The notes below the pieces were generated by a model, which worked only from the letters and a program-made list of their open reading frames with translations, was not told the origin of the DNA and made no database searches. A program made the translations under genes and the position numbers. A DNA stretch of 64,000 nt. Origin: Leifsonia sp. Root227 (GTDB lineage: Bacteria > Actinomycetota > Actinomycetes > Actinomycetales > Microbacteriaceae). The stretch lies in contig NZ_LMIO01000003.1 of assembly GCF_001428745.1 (NCBI RefSeq), forward strand, positions 62,001 through 126,000, read 5' to 3'. This document shows positions 26,101 through 34,092 of the stretch, one piece after another (the stretch's first letter is position 1; each line of letters starts with the position of its first letter).

Positions 26101-27909
26101 GAGCGCGAACACATCTCCGACGCGCGACTCGTAGACCATCTCCTCGTCGAGCTCGCCGACCCTGCTGGCCTTCTCGCCCACCATGTAAACGCCGAACAGG
26201 CCGCGGTCCGGGATGGTTCCACCGCTCGTCACCGCCAGCCGTTGCGCTCCTGGACGGCCGGTGAGGGTTCCGGCATCCCTGTCCCAGACGATGCGCGGCC
26301 GCAGCTCGGCGAACTCGTCGGACGGGTAGCGTCCGGCGAGCAGGTCGAGCGTGGCGTCGTATGCGCTGCGCGGCAGGGTGGCGAACGGCGCGCTGCGGCG
26401 GACGGTGTCGAACCACTCGTCGGCGTCGATCGGTTCGAGCGCTGTCGCCGCGACGGTCTGCTGCGCCAGGATGTCGAGCGGGTTCGCCGGGACCCGCAGC
26501 GTCTCGATCAGGCCGGAGGTCATCCGCTCGCTGGCGACGGCCGAGTGGATGAGGTCGGCCCTGTGCTTGGGGAACACCACGCCGCGCGACACCTCGCCCA
26601 CCTGGTGACCGGCGCGACCGACCCGCTGCAGCCCGCTCGCGACCGATGGTGGAGATTCCACCTGCACCACGAGGTCGACGGCGCCCATGTCGATGCCGAG
26701 TTCCAGGCTCGACGTCGCGACGACGCAGCGCAGCCGCCCCGCCTTGAGGTCGTCCTCGATGATGGCGCGCTGTTCCTTGCTGACAGACCCGTGGTGCGCG
26801 CGGGCGAGCACGAGCGAGCCTGGCTCGTCGGCGAGAGCTTCCTGCTGGCCACGCGATCCGCTGGTCTGGCCGGACGCGCCCGCCAGCTCGGCAGGCGGCC
26901 GGGTCTGCGGCACGAAGTCGTCCGGCATCCCGGCGTCTCGACCGCCCAGGATGCGCTCCTCGTAGATCTCGTTGAGACGTGCGGTCAGTCGTTCGGCGAG
27001 GCGACGGGAGTTGGCGAACACGATCGACGACCGGTGTTCCAGCACCCTGTCGACGATGGCCTCCTCGACGTGCGGCCAGATCGAACCGGCCTGCGGGGCG
27101 GAACCGTCGTCGTTGTCGCTCGCGAACGTCGACGTGCCGAGTTCGCTCATGTCCTCGACGGGGACCACGACGCGCAGATCGAACCGTTTGCCGGACGGCG
27201 GCGCGACCACCTCCACAGGCGAGCGCCCGCCGAGGAAGCGGGCGACCTCCTCCGGCGGCCGGACCGTGGCGGAGAGCCCGATCCGCTGCGCCGGGGTGGT
27301 GAGCATCGCATCCAGTCGTTCGAGCGACAGGGCGAGGTGGGCGCCGCGCTTGGTGGCCGCGACGGCGTGCACCTCGTCGATGATGATCGTCTCGACGCCG
27401 GCCAGCGTCTCGCGCGCCGCCGAGGTGAGCATGAGGAACAGCGACTCCGGCGTGGTGATCAGGATGTCCGGCGGAGTGGAGACGAGTGCGCGACGGTCGG
27501 CGGAGGTGGTGTCTCCCGAGCGCACGCCGACCGTGACGTGCGGCGGCTCGGCCCCGAGCCGCTTGGCGGTCTGCGTGACGCCGACGAGCGGAGCGCGTAG
27601 GTTGCGCTCCACGTCGACGCCGAGCGCCTTCAGCGGTGAGATGTAGAGGACGCGGGTGCCGCGTTTGGCTGGGCCGGGCGTGCCCTTCGATGCTGTGCCA
27701 TCGGCCGCGCGGTCGGCGGCGGCCAGCCTGTCGATCGCCCAGAGAAACGCCGCGAGCGTCTTGCCCGAACCGGTCGGCGCGATGACGAGCGCGTGCCTGC
27801 CGCGGGAGATCGCATCCCACGCCCCGATCTGGGCGGGCGTCGGCGCGTCGAAGGCCCCGCTGAACCACTCACGGGTGGCGGGGGAGAACCGTTCGAGCAC
27901 GTCGCTCAT
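23146..27909 (-). CDS. lhr: ATP-dependent helicase Lhr
   Basis: A 1587-residue superfamily 2 helicase, full length for Lhr. Walker A is APTGSGKTLAAF (about 43-54), with a DEVH box (IIIDEVHAVAATKRGAH), motif III LSATVRPPEE, motif IV FANSRRLAERL, and motif VI region LQRVGRAGHQVGE. The helicase core, WH and beta-bundle form Lhr-Core (about 1-870); the remainder is the large Lhr C-terminal domain, whose E. coli relative has been linked to uracil-DNA glycosylase activity. The ATG at 27909 starts just before the conserved FSPATREWF. Pairing with nei fits a DNA-repair role. A TTGGAT lies six bases before the start but lacks the -10 A2. Confidence 0.93.
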   Translation of the reverse strand: MSDVLERFSPATREWFSGAFDAPTPAQIGAWDAISRGRHALVIAPTGSGKTLAAFLWAIDRLAAADRAADGTASKGTPGPAKRGTRVLYISPLKALGVDVERNLRAPLVGVTQTAKRLGAEPPHVTVGVRSGDTTSADRRALVSTPPDILITTPESLFLMLTSAARETLAGVETIIIDEVHAVAATKRGAHLALSLERLDAMLTTPAQRIGLSATVRPPEEVARFLGGRSPVEVVAPPSGKRFDLRVVVPVEDMSELGTSTFASDNDDGSAPQAGSIWPHVEEAIVDRVLEHRSSIVFANSRRLAERLTARLNEIYEERILGGRDAGMPDDFVPQTRPPAELAGASGQTSGSRGQQEALADEPGSLVLARAHHGSVSKEQRAIIEDDLKAGRLRCVVATSSLELGIDMGAVDLVVQVESPPSVASGLQRVGRAGHQVGEVSRGVVFPKHRADLIHSAVASERMTSGLIETLRVPANPLDILAQQTVAATALEPIDADEWFDTVRRSAPFATLPRSAYDATLDLLAGRYPSDEFAELRPRIVWDRDAGTLTGRPGAQRLAVTSGGTIPDRGLFGVYMVGEKASRVGELDEEMVYESRVGDVFALGSTSWRIQEITHDRVLVTPAFGEPGRLPFWKGDGLGRPAELGRAIGEFVREVSSASDADAELRCVEAGLDNWATGNLLAFLKEQKTATGHVPTDRTLVVERFRDELGDWRVVLHSPYGMQVHSPWALAVQSRVRDRYGIDGGAMAADDGIIVRIPDAESQPPGAELFVFEPQELDALVTEEVGGSALFAARFRECAARALLLPKYNPGKRSPLWQQRQKASQLLDVARKYPSFPIILETVRECLQDVYDLPALDDVTQQIAQRRIRLVEASTESASPFARSLLFGYVAAFMYEGDSPLAERRAAALSLDAGLLAELLGRAELRELLDPAVIERVERELQRIAPERRVRGIEGVADLLRMLGPLSAEEVAERLQGAAAAEVAGAEVAAARVAAAETAGAGDAADEPPAPPAADVATAAAHLAALVDAKRALSVHIAGVQRFATIEDASRLRDALGVPLPIGVPVAFIEPVDDPLGDLVSRFARTHGPFVTADVAERFGLGTAIVHDALRRLAHDRRVVDGEFRPHAHGSEWCDAEVLRRLRRMSLAALRHEVEPVDTVTFARFLPDWQHIGGTLRGVDAVASVVEQLAGARIPASAWESLILPSRVSDYSPAMLDELTATGEVIWAGDGALPGSDGWISLHLADSAPLTLAPEGDHETDELQRAVLDALGLGGGYFFRQLSDALGSAAGSPVDDTALVTALWDLVWDGRITNDTLAPLRTMTGASGAHKRPKQAPRSRLYRGRTAARSAMVTRMGPPTVAGRWSLLPERDLTSTVRAHGQAETLLDRYGVVTRGSVMNEGSPGGFALAYKVLSGFEETGRARRGYFVETLGGAQFATGATVDRLRSFARDHTQDAPLEAVALAATDPANAYGAALPWPGVPGDAGTGHRPGRKAGALVALVDGALTIYVERGGKSLLCFADQEQPDARPVLLAASRALAGLITRGRVDKLAIETVNGAFVLGTPLGDALGEAGFLPTPRGLRLRS

Positions 27910-27983
27910 CCCTCCATCCAACACCCGACCGCCGACATCGTGGACCGTCGACGTGGACTGTCCGAACCAATGGATGCGCGCGG

Positions 27984-28634
27984 TCAGCCCCGCAGGACGC
28001 TCCGGATGAACGCGGACACGTCCGCCAGCTCCGCCGACGAGATGTTGTGCCCCATTCCCTCGTAGATGCGCGCATCCAGGGTCGAGTGCTCCGGCAGCCA
28101 GTCGGAGGTGCGGTCGACGGCGTCGGACGAGATCACCTCGTCGAGGGTGCCGCGCCCCCAGAACACAGGGACGCGGGTATCGGTGAGCTCCGCATCCCCC
28201 GCCTGCTCGCCGTGGACGACGAAGCCGGAGAGCTGCACGGCGTACTCGAAGCGCTCCGGCGCGAGCCGGAGGAGCTGCAGCGCGAGCGCCCCGCCCTGGG
28301 AGAAGCCGAGCAGCCCCGTCGGGGTCTGCGGCTGCTCGTCGAGCCAGTCGAGAACGGCGAGGGCGGCGGCGTCCGCGTTCGCGGCGAGCGGGTCGCCAGG
28401 CACGTTCGTGTAGCGCGAGAACCACGCGAACCCCTGGCCCTCGGGGATCGGTGCGCGCACAGAGGCGATCACCGGCTCGAGCGGCAGGTAGGCGGAGATG
28501 CCGAACAGGTCGGCCTCGTCCGAGGCGTAGCCGTGCAGGAGGACGAGCAGCGGGCGGCCGGCTCTGTCGCGCTCCGACGCGGACCACAGCACCGCGTCCC
28601 TGTCGATGCGGAGTTCCGGGGTCGGGAATGGCAT
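27984..28634 (-). CDS. Alpha/beta hydrolase (carboxylesterase/phospholipase family)
   Basis: A 216-residue serine hydrolase. The oxyanion region is LLVLLHGYASDEADLF (about 28-43), the nucleophile elbow GFSQGGALALQLL (Ser near 112), the Asp is in WGRGTLDEVI and the His in GMGHNISS. This matches the small carboxylesterase family (EstB/YpfH-like) acting on short acyl esters or lysophospholipids. It lies 74 bases upstream of lhr on the same strand and is separately started. CAGAAT lies five bases before the ATG; AAGG also abuts it. Confidence 0.86.
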   Translation of the reverse strand: MPFPTPELRIDRDAVLWSASERDRAGRPLLVLLHGYASDEADLFGISAYLPLEPVIASVRAPIPEGQGFAWFSRYTNVPGDPLAANADAAALAVLDWLDEQPQTPTGLLGFSQGGALALQLLRLAPERFEYAVQLSGFVVHGEQAGDAELTDTRVPVFWGRGTLDEVISSDAVDRTSDWLPEHSTLDARIYEGMGHNISSAELADVSAFIRSVLRG

Positions 28635-28740
28635 CCTTCATTCTGGCGTGATCGCACGCGCGATTCCTCCACAGCGCGGCGATCTCGTGCCTTTTCCACA
28701 GCATCCGGCTGCGTGGGTGTCTGTGCATCCTGCGACTCCG

Positions 28741-28755
28741 TAGGATCGGTGCATG
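28741..28755 (+). promoter_or_regulatory. Leaderless promoter of the NUDIX gene
   Basis: TAGGAT (28741-28746), six bases, then ATG at 28753. Confidence 0.6.
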
Positions 28756-29328
28756 AGCGTGCGCACCCCAGACCCGACACCTGATCCGCTGCCGGACGAT
28801 GGCCGGCAACATGGGCCGGCCTGGCTGAGCGACATCGAGCTGGAGCAGGTGCGTCGCCGCCTCCCTCTGCTCTACGTGGAGGCCGTGCCCGTGCGCGTCG
28901 ACGGGCTCGGGCAGGTCACAGAGCTCGGCGTGCTGCTGCGCGCCAACGCGGTGGGGGAGATGACCCGCACGCTGGTGTCCGGCCGCGTCATGTACGGGGA
29001 GACGCTGCGCGAGGCGCTGTTCCGGCACCTGGAGAAGGACCTCGGGCCGATGGCGTTCCCGCAGCTCCCGGCCAGCCCCATCCCGTTCCAGGTGGCGGAG
29101 TACTTCCCGATGCCGGGCGTCACGCCGTTCACCGACGACCGGCAGCACGCGGTGTCTCTGGCGTACGTCGTACCCGTCACGGGCACCTGCGAGCCGCGGC
29201 AGGATGCGCTCGAACTCACCTGGATGACCCCGGAGGAGGCGATGTCTCCCACGGTGTCCGAGGAGATGGAGGGCGGCAGGGGAGTGCTGCTCAAGGCCGC
29301 GCTTGCCTCGGTGGGGCGCATCGTCTAG
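28753..29328 (+). CDS. NUDIX hydrolase family protein (DUF4916)
   Basis: A 191-residue protein with WLSDIELEQVRRRLPLLYVEAVPVR, then GVLLRANAVGEMTRTLVSGRVMYGETLREALFRHLEKDLGP, a NUDIX-like fold in which the canonical GX5EX7REUXEEXGU box is degenerate (REALFRHLEKDLG). This matches the actinobacterial DUF4916 group, whose substrate is unknown; the changed box leaves catalysis open. The start is defined by a -10 hexamer six bases upstream. A tandem repeat begins at its stop codon. Confidence 0.82.
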   Translation: MSVRTPDPTPDPLPDDGRQHGPAWLSDIELEQVRRRLPLLYVEAVPVRVDGLGQVTELGVLLRANAVGEMTRTLVSGRVMYGETLREALFRHLEKDLGPMAFPQLPASPIPFQVAEYFPMPGVTPFTDDRQHAVSLAYVVPVTGTCEPRQDALELTWMTPEEAMSPTVSEEMEGGRGVLLKAALASVGRIV

Positions 29329-29405
29329 AGCGGGACGGCGTCGAGAGCGGGCAGCGTCGAGAGCGGGACGGCGTCGAGAGCGGGCAGCGTCGAGAGCGGA
29401 ACAGA
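29328..29405 (+). repeat. 33-base tandem repeat between NUDIX and UBP genes
   Basis: Bases 29328-29360 and 29361-29393 are identical, each composed of a 17-base GAGCGGGACGGCGTCGA unit and a 16-base GAGCGGGCAGCGTCGA unit, followed by a partial copy. The repeat starts at the last base of the NUDIX stop codon. Confidence 0.9.
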
Positions 29406-29420
29406 GCGAAGGGATGCAGC

Positions 29421-29828
29421 ATGAGCGACAGCCACGGCACGAAGGATGACAACGACGGCAGCGGCGGCTTTCACGCCATCGACCAGAGCGTTCCGCCGTC
29501 CGGCACGGGATGCGTGGAGTGCGACCGCGACGGTAGCTGGTGGGTGCACCTCCGCCGCTGCGCAGCCTGCGGGCACATCGGCTGCTGCGACGATTCGATC
29601 AACCGCCACGCCACCGCGCACGCTGAGCAGACCGGACACAGGATCATCCAGAGCTTCGAGCCTGGCGAGGACTGGTTCTGGGACTACACAGAGCAGCGGT
29701 TCGTCTCCGGCCCGCGGCTCGCGCCGCCGGACAGCAGGCCGGAGTCCCAGCCGGTCCCCGGCCCTGCGGGCCGGGTGCCGGAGAACTGGCTGGAGATCGT
29801 TCAGTCGCAGGACGGGCCGCACACCTGA
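29421..29828 (+). CDS. UBP-type zinc-finger protein
   Basis: A 135-residue protein whose central part is a ubiquitin-carboxyl-hydrolase-type zinc finger: GCVECDRDGSWWVHLRRCAACGHIGCCD, then HATAHAEQTGHRIIQSFEPGEDWFWDY. In eukaryotes the fold binds ubiquitin C-termini; bacterial stand-alone members are of unknown function. GAAGGGA precedes the ATG. It is 92 bases downstream of the NUDIX gene across the 33-base repeat and may be co-transcribed with it. Confidence 0.88.
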   Translation: MSDSHGTKDDNDGSGGFHAIDQSVPPSGTGCVECDRDGSWWVHLRRCAACGHIGCCDDSINRHATAHAEQTGHRIIQSFEPGEDWFWDYTEQRFVSGPRLAPPDSRPESQPVPGPAGRVPENWLEIVQSQDGPHT

Positions 29829-29868
29829 CCTGTGCCGCGCCGACCGGCACAGGTCAGCGCGGCGGGAC

Positions 29869-30690
29869 TCACCCGGCGATGAACGCCAGGATGTCCTTGT
29901 CGAGGGCCTCCTGATACGCGCCGTAGATACCGTGCGGGGCACCGGGGTACACCTTCAGCGTGCCGTGCGCCACCAGGTCGATCGCCTTGTGCGCAGCGTC
30001 GGCGATCGGCACGATCTGGTCGTCGTCGCCCTGCGCGATCAGGATGGGGACGTCGAGCGCCTTCAGGTCGTCGGTGAAATCGGTCTCCGAGAACGCCTTG
30101 ACGCAGTCGTACGCGGCGGTCAGGCCGACGAGCATCCCCTGGCGCCAGAAGTCGTATGTCGCTCCGTTCGACACCTGCGCTCCGTCGCGGTTCCCTCCGT
30201 AGAACGGGATCGCCAGGTCGAGGTAGAACTGCGACCGGTCCTTCAGCACACCGGCACGGATCTCGTCGAACGCCTCGATCGGGGTGCCGTCCGGGTTGCT
30301 GTCCGACTTGACCATGATCGGCGGCACGGCCCCCGCGGTGATGACCTTCACCACCCTGCCGACTCCGTGCTGCGCAGCGTAGCGGACGACTTCGCCCCCA
30401 CCGGTCGAGTGCCCGATCACGACGAGGTCGTGCAGATCGAGCTGCTCGACCAGCTCGGCGAGGTCACGGGCGTACGTGTCCATGTCGTTGCCCGTGTACG
30501 GCTGGGACGAGCGCCCGTGTCCGCGGCGGTCGTGGGCGATGGCGCGGTAGCCGTTGTCGGCGAGGAGCTTGAGCTCGACCTGCCAGGCGTCGGAGCTGAG
30601 CGGCCAGCCGTGGCTGAGGACGACCGGCTGCCCCTCGCCCTGGTCGGTGTAGTAGATCTGGGTTCCGTCTGAGGTGGTGATGTACGGCAT
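29869..30690 (-). CDS. Alpha/beta hydrolase, non-heme haloperoxidase/esterase type
   Basis: A 273-residue hydrolase with PVVLSHGWPLSSDAW (oxyanion), AHDRRGHGRSSQ, nucleophile GHSTGGGEVVRY (Ser near 95), Asp in AQGDDDQIVP and His in YPGAPHGIYG. These are marks of cofactor-free chloroperoxidases (perhydrolases), whose natural role is usually ester hydrolysis. AAGGAGA lies seven bases before the ATG. No partner genes are evident. Confidence 0.9.
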   Translation of the reverse strand: MPYITTSDGTQIYYTDQGEGQPVVLSHGWPLSSDAWQVELKLLADNGYRAIAHDRRGHGRSSQPYTGNDMDTYARDLAELVEQLDLHDLVVIGHSTGGGEVVRYAAQHGVGRVVKVITAGAVPPIMVKSDSNPDGTPIEAFDEIRAGVLKDRSQFYLDLAIPFYGGNRDGAQVSNGATYDFWRQGMLVGLTAAYDCVKAFSETDFTDDLKALDVPILIAQGDDDQIVPIADAAHKAIDLVAHGTLKVYPGAPHGIYGAYQEALDKDILAFIAG

Positions 30691-30841
30691 GTGCGCTCTC
30701 CTTGGGTTCGGTGCTGTGCGAACTCGCTGCAGGACGACGGCGACGGTGCTGCCAGCTCCGACGATACGACCGGATGCGCGCAGAGGGATAGGGCGATTCG
30801 CGAGAATTCGGCCGTCGTTCGCCTGACGGTTCTCTGGCGCC

Positions 30842-31360
30842 TCAGGCGCGCGTGGAGTACAGGGCGCAGGTCACGTCGTAGTAGCGGTCACTGAGACCGT
30901 GGGCGTGCATCCCGAGTCGCAGGCACACGCCCTGCGAGGCGACGTTGTCCGGCGCGGTGACGGCGACCACCTCGTCGATGCCGGAGTCGAGCGCGTGACG
31001 CAGCACGATCGCCGCCGCCTCTGTCGCGTAGCCGTGCCCCCAGGCGTCGGGGTGGAAGTGCCAGCCGATCTCGGTGTCGTCCCGTTCGACGCCGACGGAT
31101 GCGGGGATCGCTTTGAGCAGGACGGTGCCGACCTGCGCACCCGTCTCCCGCTCGACGACCACCCAGTAGCCGTGCACCGGATGCTCGTGGCCGCGCAGGC
31201 GTTCGATCAGGGCGACGGCCTGCGCCGGGTCCGTCATCACCTTCGGCTCACGGCCGATGTAGCGCTGCACCTCCCACCGGGAGTAGAGATCGAACGCGAA
31301 GTCGGCGTCAGCGGCCTCCCATCCGCGGAGGGCGAGGCGGTCGGTCTCGAAGGTGCGCAT
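30842..31360 (-). CDS. GNAT-family N-acetyltransferase (RimJ/RimL type)
   Basis: A 172-residue acetyltransferase starting MRTFETDRLALRGW, with the acetyl-CoA loop in IGWHFHPDAWGHGYATEAAAIVL (about 97-119) and AVTAPDNVASQGVCLRLGM near the end. RimJ/L-type enzymes acetylate protein N-termini, amines or antibiotics; the substrate is unknown. The start is supported by GATAAT ending six bases upstream. A short palindrome GCGCCTCAGGCGC covers the stop codon. Confidence 0.87.
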   Translation of the reverse strand: MRTFETDRLALRGWEAADADFAFDLYSRWEVQRYIGREPKVMTDPAQAVALIERLRGHEHPVHGYWVVVERETGAQVGTVLLKAIPASVGVERDDTEIGWHFHPDAWGHGYATEAAAIVLRHALDSGIDEVVAVTAPDNVASQGVCLRLGMHAHGLSDRYYDVTCALYSTRA

Positions 31361-31372
31361 CGCACGATTATC
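31358..31372 (-). promoter_or_regulatory. Leaderless promoter of the RimJ/L-type GNAT gene
   Basis: On the minus strand GATAAT (31372-31367), six bases, then ATG at 31360. Confidence 0.6.
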
Positions 31373-31393
31373 GCTCGGGATGTGGGCGCTGCG

Positions 31394-31966
31394 TCAGCCG
31401 GCGGTCCCGTCCGTGAGCTGCGCGGGGCACTCCCCAGACCCGTCACCGAGCAGCTCGAAGTGCCATGCCTCGTTCGCGTACACCTGGCAGAGTCCGTACT
31501 CCGCGCCGAAACGGCTGAGCCAGTCCATCGCGTCCGCCGTGGCGATGTCGACGGCATCGCCACGGAGGTGCTTCGACTGGTCGCCGCTTTTCACCCACTT
31601 GCTCGCCTCCTCCTCGCTGCCGTACTTCGTGACGGCCTGGTCGAAGAGGTACTGCTGGTAGCGCTCGCTGCGCCAGCCGTCCGTGAGGGTGAAGGCGACG
31701 TCGCGGTCGGCGGCGTCCTCTGCGGCGCGGTCGAGCGCATCCCGGAGCTGAGGGTCGAGCTTCGTGACGGCCGGCACGTCGTCGGTCAGCGCAACGGTCT
31801 CGCCGACCGGGATGTAGCCGTCGTCCGGCCCGAGGTCGGAGGGGTTCGTGACCGGCGGCACGGATCCCGGGCCGGCTGCCGTGCCAGGACCGGCGGACGT
31901 GCATCCGGCGATCGTGGCGGCCAGCGCGACGGCGGCGAGGGTGGTGATGATGGTTCTCCGGTTCAC
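31394..31966 (-). CDS. VanY-like D-alanyl-D-alanine carboxypeptidase lipoprotein (M15B)
   Basis: A 190-residue exported lipoprotein: signal (NRRTIITTLAAVALAATIAGC, lipobox IAGC at about residue 19-22 when read from the chosen start), a short Pro/Gly linker, then the M15 zinc-peptidase domain with FTLTDGWRSERYQQYLF, zinc ligands in SKHLRGDAVDI (His and Asp), and the catalytic ANEAWHFEL (Glu and His). It should trim the terminal D-Ala of peptidoglycan stems. I chose GTG at 31966 because AAAGGA lies five bases upstream and the signal follows; a longer in-frame ATG start is possible. Confidence 0.87.
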   Translation of the reverse strand: MNRRTIITTLAAVALAATIAGCTSAGPGTAAGPGSVPPVTNPSDLGPDDGYIPVGETVALTDDVPAVTKLDPQLRDALDRAAEDAADRDVAFTLTDGWRSERYQQYLFDQAVTKYGSEEEASKWVKSGDQSKHLRGDAVDIATADAMDWLSRFGAEYGLCQVYANEAWHFELLGDGSGECPAQLTDGTAG

Positions 31967-32073
31967 GGGGTCCTTTCGGGTCGGCTTCCAGCCTCTCCCG
32001 CGTCCGGTCCGCCCCGAGTCGGCCCAGGGATGCAACCCTGTCCGTCGTGGGGATGACCCCGGTGAACGAACAA

Positions 32074-32119
32074 AGCCCAGCCTTCTCAGTGGTCCTCAGG
32101 ACCGCGAGAAGGCTGGGCT
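32074..32119 (-). terminator. Terminator of the RNA helicase gene
   Basis: AGCCCAGCCTTCTC (32074-32087) pairs perfectly with GAGAAGGCTGGGCT (32106-32119), with an inner GGTCC/GGACC stem. On the minus strand it is followed by TTTGTTCG, so it serves the helicase gene ending at 32143. Confidence 0.85.
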
Positions 32120-32142
32120 CGATCTAAGCCTGTTGCGGGTGA

Positions 32143-33816
32143 TCAGCCGCGGGCGCGGCGCGTGCCGTTGCCGCGCTGCGTGCTGCCGCCGACGAGACTG
32201 CCGACGCGCAGGCCGCCGCCGTTGCCGCTACGCTGGCCGCCGCCGTTGCCGGAGCGCTGGCCGCCGGATGCGCTGCCGGAACGCTGTCCGCCAGAGGCGC
32301 CGGCGCCCGACCCGTGCGAGGTCGTGGCCGCTGCGCCGCGCGCGCCGGCGGCGCGCCCTGAACGGTCGCGGCGCGGACGCCCGGCCTCGCCGGATGCGCT
32401 GCGCTGGCCGTCACGGACCTGGCCGTCGCGACCGCGTCCGCCGTCGCCGCGTCCAGCGTCGCTGCCGCGCGCTGCGTCGCCGCCGCGTCCTCCGCGACCA
32501 CGACCGCCGCCGCGTCCAGCGCGCTCGCCGTCGGCTCCGCCGTCGCGCTGCGCACGCTTGCGCTGCGCGTTCGCGCCCTGGGACTGACCGCCGCCGCGCT
32601 GCTGCTGCTGCACGGCCTCCTTCGGAGAGGGCTTCACGTACGCGGCCGTCTCACCGACGAGGGTGACGACCGCGGCAGAATCTGCGGTGACCGTCTGCGG
32701 GGAGACGTCGATGGCCGCCTTGCGGAGCAGCGTCTTCACGTCGGACTTCTGCGACGACAGCATCACCGTCACCACGTCGCCGGAGCTTCCTGCCCGGGCG
32801 GTGCGGCCGGAGCGGTGCAGGTATGCCTTGTGCTCCATCGGCGGGTCGACGTGCACGACCAGCTCGACGTTGTCGACGTGCACACCGCGGGCGGCGACAT
32901 CGGTGGCCACAAGCACGCGCACATCCCCTGCGCCGAACGCGGCGAGGTTGCGGTCGCGGGCGACCTGCGACAGGTTGCCGTGCAGGTCGACGGCCGGGAT
33001 GCCGGAGGCGGTGAGCTGCTTGGCGAGCTTCTTCGCGTGGTGCTTGGTCCTGGTGAACAGGATGCGGCGGCTCGCGCCGGAGGCGAGCTTCTCGACCAGG
33101 TCCTTCTTGGCTTCGAGGGAGTCGACCTCGAAGACGTGGTGGGTCATCGCATCCACGTGGCTGGTGGCGTCGTCGACCGAGTGCAGCACCTCGTTGCTGA
33201 GGAACTTCTTGACGATCTTGTCGACGCCGTTGTCCAGGGTCGCCGAGAACAGCAGGCGCTGGCCACCGGTCGGCGTCTTGTCCAGGATGCGCGTGACGAC
33301 CGGCAGGAAGCCGAGGTCGGCCATGTGGTCGGCCTCGTCGAGCACGGTGATCTCCACGGCGTCGAGCGAGACGAAGCCCTGCTTCATCAGGTCTTCGAGG
33401 CGTCCGGGGCAGGCGACGACGATGTCGACGCCGTCCTTGAGCGCCGCCACCTGGCGCTGCTGGGAGACACCGCCGAAGATCGTGGTGGTCTTCAGGCCGT
33501 ACGCGTCGGCGAGCGGCTGCATCGTGGCGGAGATCTGGGTGGCGAGCTCGCGGGTCGGTGCGAGCACCAGGCCGAGCGGGCGGCCGGAGCGGCGCTTGCC
33601 GCCGGCGAGCTTGGTGCCGAGTCGCGCGGCCATGGGCAGCGCGAACGCGATGGTCTTGCCGGAGCCGGTCTTGCCGCGGCCGAGGACGTCGCGTCCGGCC
33701 AGGGTGTCAGGCAGGGTGTCGGCCTGGATGGGGAACGGCTCCGTCTTGCCGTCTGCCGTGAGCACGGCGACGAGAGGAGCTGGCACGCCGAGACCGGCGA
33801 AAGTGTTCTGAGACAA
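32143..33816 (-). CDS. DEAD-box RNA helicase with Arg-Gly-rich tail
   Basis: A 557-residue helicase. Motifs: Q motif region TEPFPIQADTLP, GRGKTGSGKT, APTRELA, DEAD in VLDEADHMADLG, SAT, FTRTKHHAKKLAKQL, and HRSGRTARAG. From about residue 410 the tail is rich in Arg, Gly, Asp and Ser (GGQRSGNGGG repeats), typical of RNA chaperone tails in RhlE/CshA-like proteins for ribosome assembly or mRNA turnover. I prefer TTG at 33816 (AAAGG nine bases upstream, followed at once by the conserved TFAGLGVPAPL); a GTG at 33900 would add 28 unremarkable residues. A strong terminator follows. Confidence 0.87.
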   Translation of the reverse strand: MSQNTFAGLGVPAPLVAVLTADGKTEPFPIQADTLPDTLAGRDVLGRGKTGSGKTIAFALPMAARLGTKLAGGKRRSGRPLGLVLAPTRELATQISATMQPLADAYGLKTTTIFGGVSQQRQVAALKDGVDIVVACPGRLEDLMKQGFVSLDAVEITVLDEADHMADLGFLPVVTRILDKTPTGGQRLLFSATLDNGVDKIVKKFLSNEVLHSVDDATSHVDAMTHHVFEVDSLEAKKDLVEKLASGASRRILFTRTKHHAKKLAKQLTASGIPAVDLHGNLSQVARDRNLAAFGAGDVRVLVATDVAARGVHVDNVELVVHVDPPMEHKAYLHRSGRTARAGSSGDVVTVMLSSQKSDVKTLLRKAAIDVSPQTVTADSAAVVTLVGETAAYVKPSPKEAVQQQQRGGGQSQGANAQRKRAQRDGGADGERAGRGGGRGRGGRGGDAARGSDAGRGDGGRGRDGQVRDGQRSASGEAGRPRRDRSGRAAGARGAAATTSHGSGAGASGGQRSGSASGGQRSGNGGGQRSGNGGGLRVGSLVGGSTQRGNGTRRARG

Positions 33817-33974
33817 AGGTGGTGCCTTTCGGGCATCAGGACCCCGGGCATCCATGCGATGCGGGTTCGGGGCAGTAGTGGCGAAGGTGCCGAGCGGCAC
33901 GATCGTTCGCCGTAGAAAGTGACGCAGGCGGGGCTGCTGCCCGGCGCTGTGCGTGGTGCGTTCTGCGACGCAGG

Positions 33975-33991
33975 GAGTCCGACACGGACTC
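33975..33991. promoter_or_regulatory. Inverted repeat between helicase genes
   Basis: GAGTCCG-ACA-CGGACTC is a perfect seven-base inverted repeat in the divergent gap between the DEAD-box and HelR-like genes. It may be an operator or a 5'-UTR hairpin; the gap otherwise holds nothing I recognise apart from a TAGACT -10 (34059-34064) for the rightward gene. Confidence 0.4.
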
Positions 33992-34092
33992 GCAAGTACT
34001 GAAAGCCTACCTGACCAGCCTGGGAATCACGCACAGGCGACTTCTCGGCTGGAGGAAGTAGACTTTCGGCCCGAATCGAGAGGGTGGTCTGC

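Noticed and set aside
24523..27600. 1025-codon frame antisense to lhr
   Set aside because: Composition is that of a GC-shadow; the sense strand shows complete helicase motifs.
27910..29148. Upstream extension of the lhr frame
   Set aside because: It overlaps the esterase and NUDIX genes, and Lhr homology begins at about residue 5 from the ATG at 27909.
33817..34092. Rifamycin-associated element upstream of the HelR-like gene
   Set aside because: I looked for an inverted repeat of the GGGGCTTGC/GCAAGCCCC kind and did not find it.
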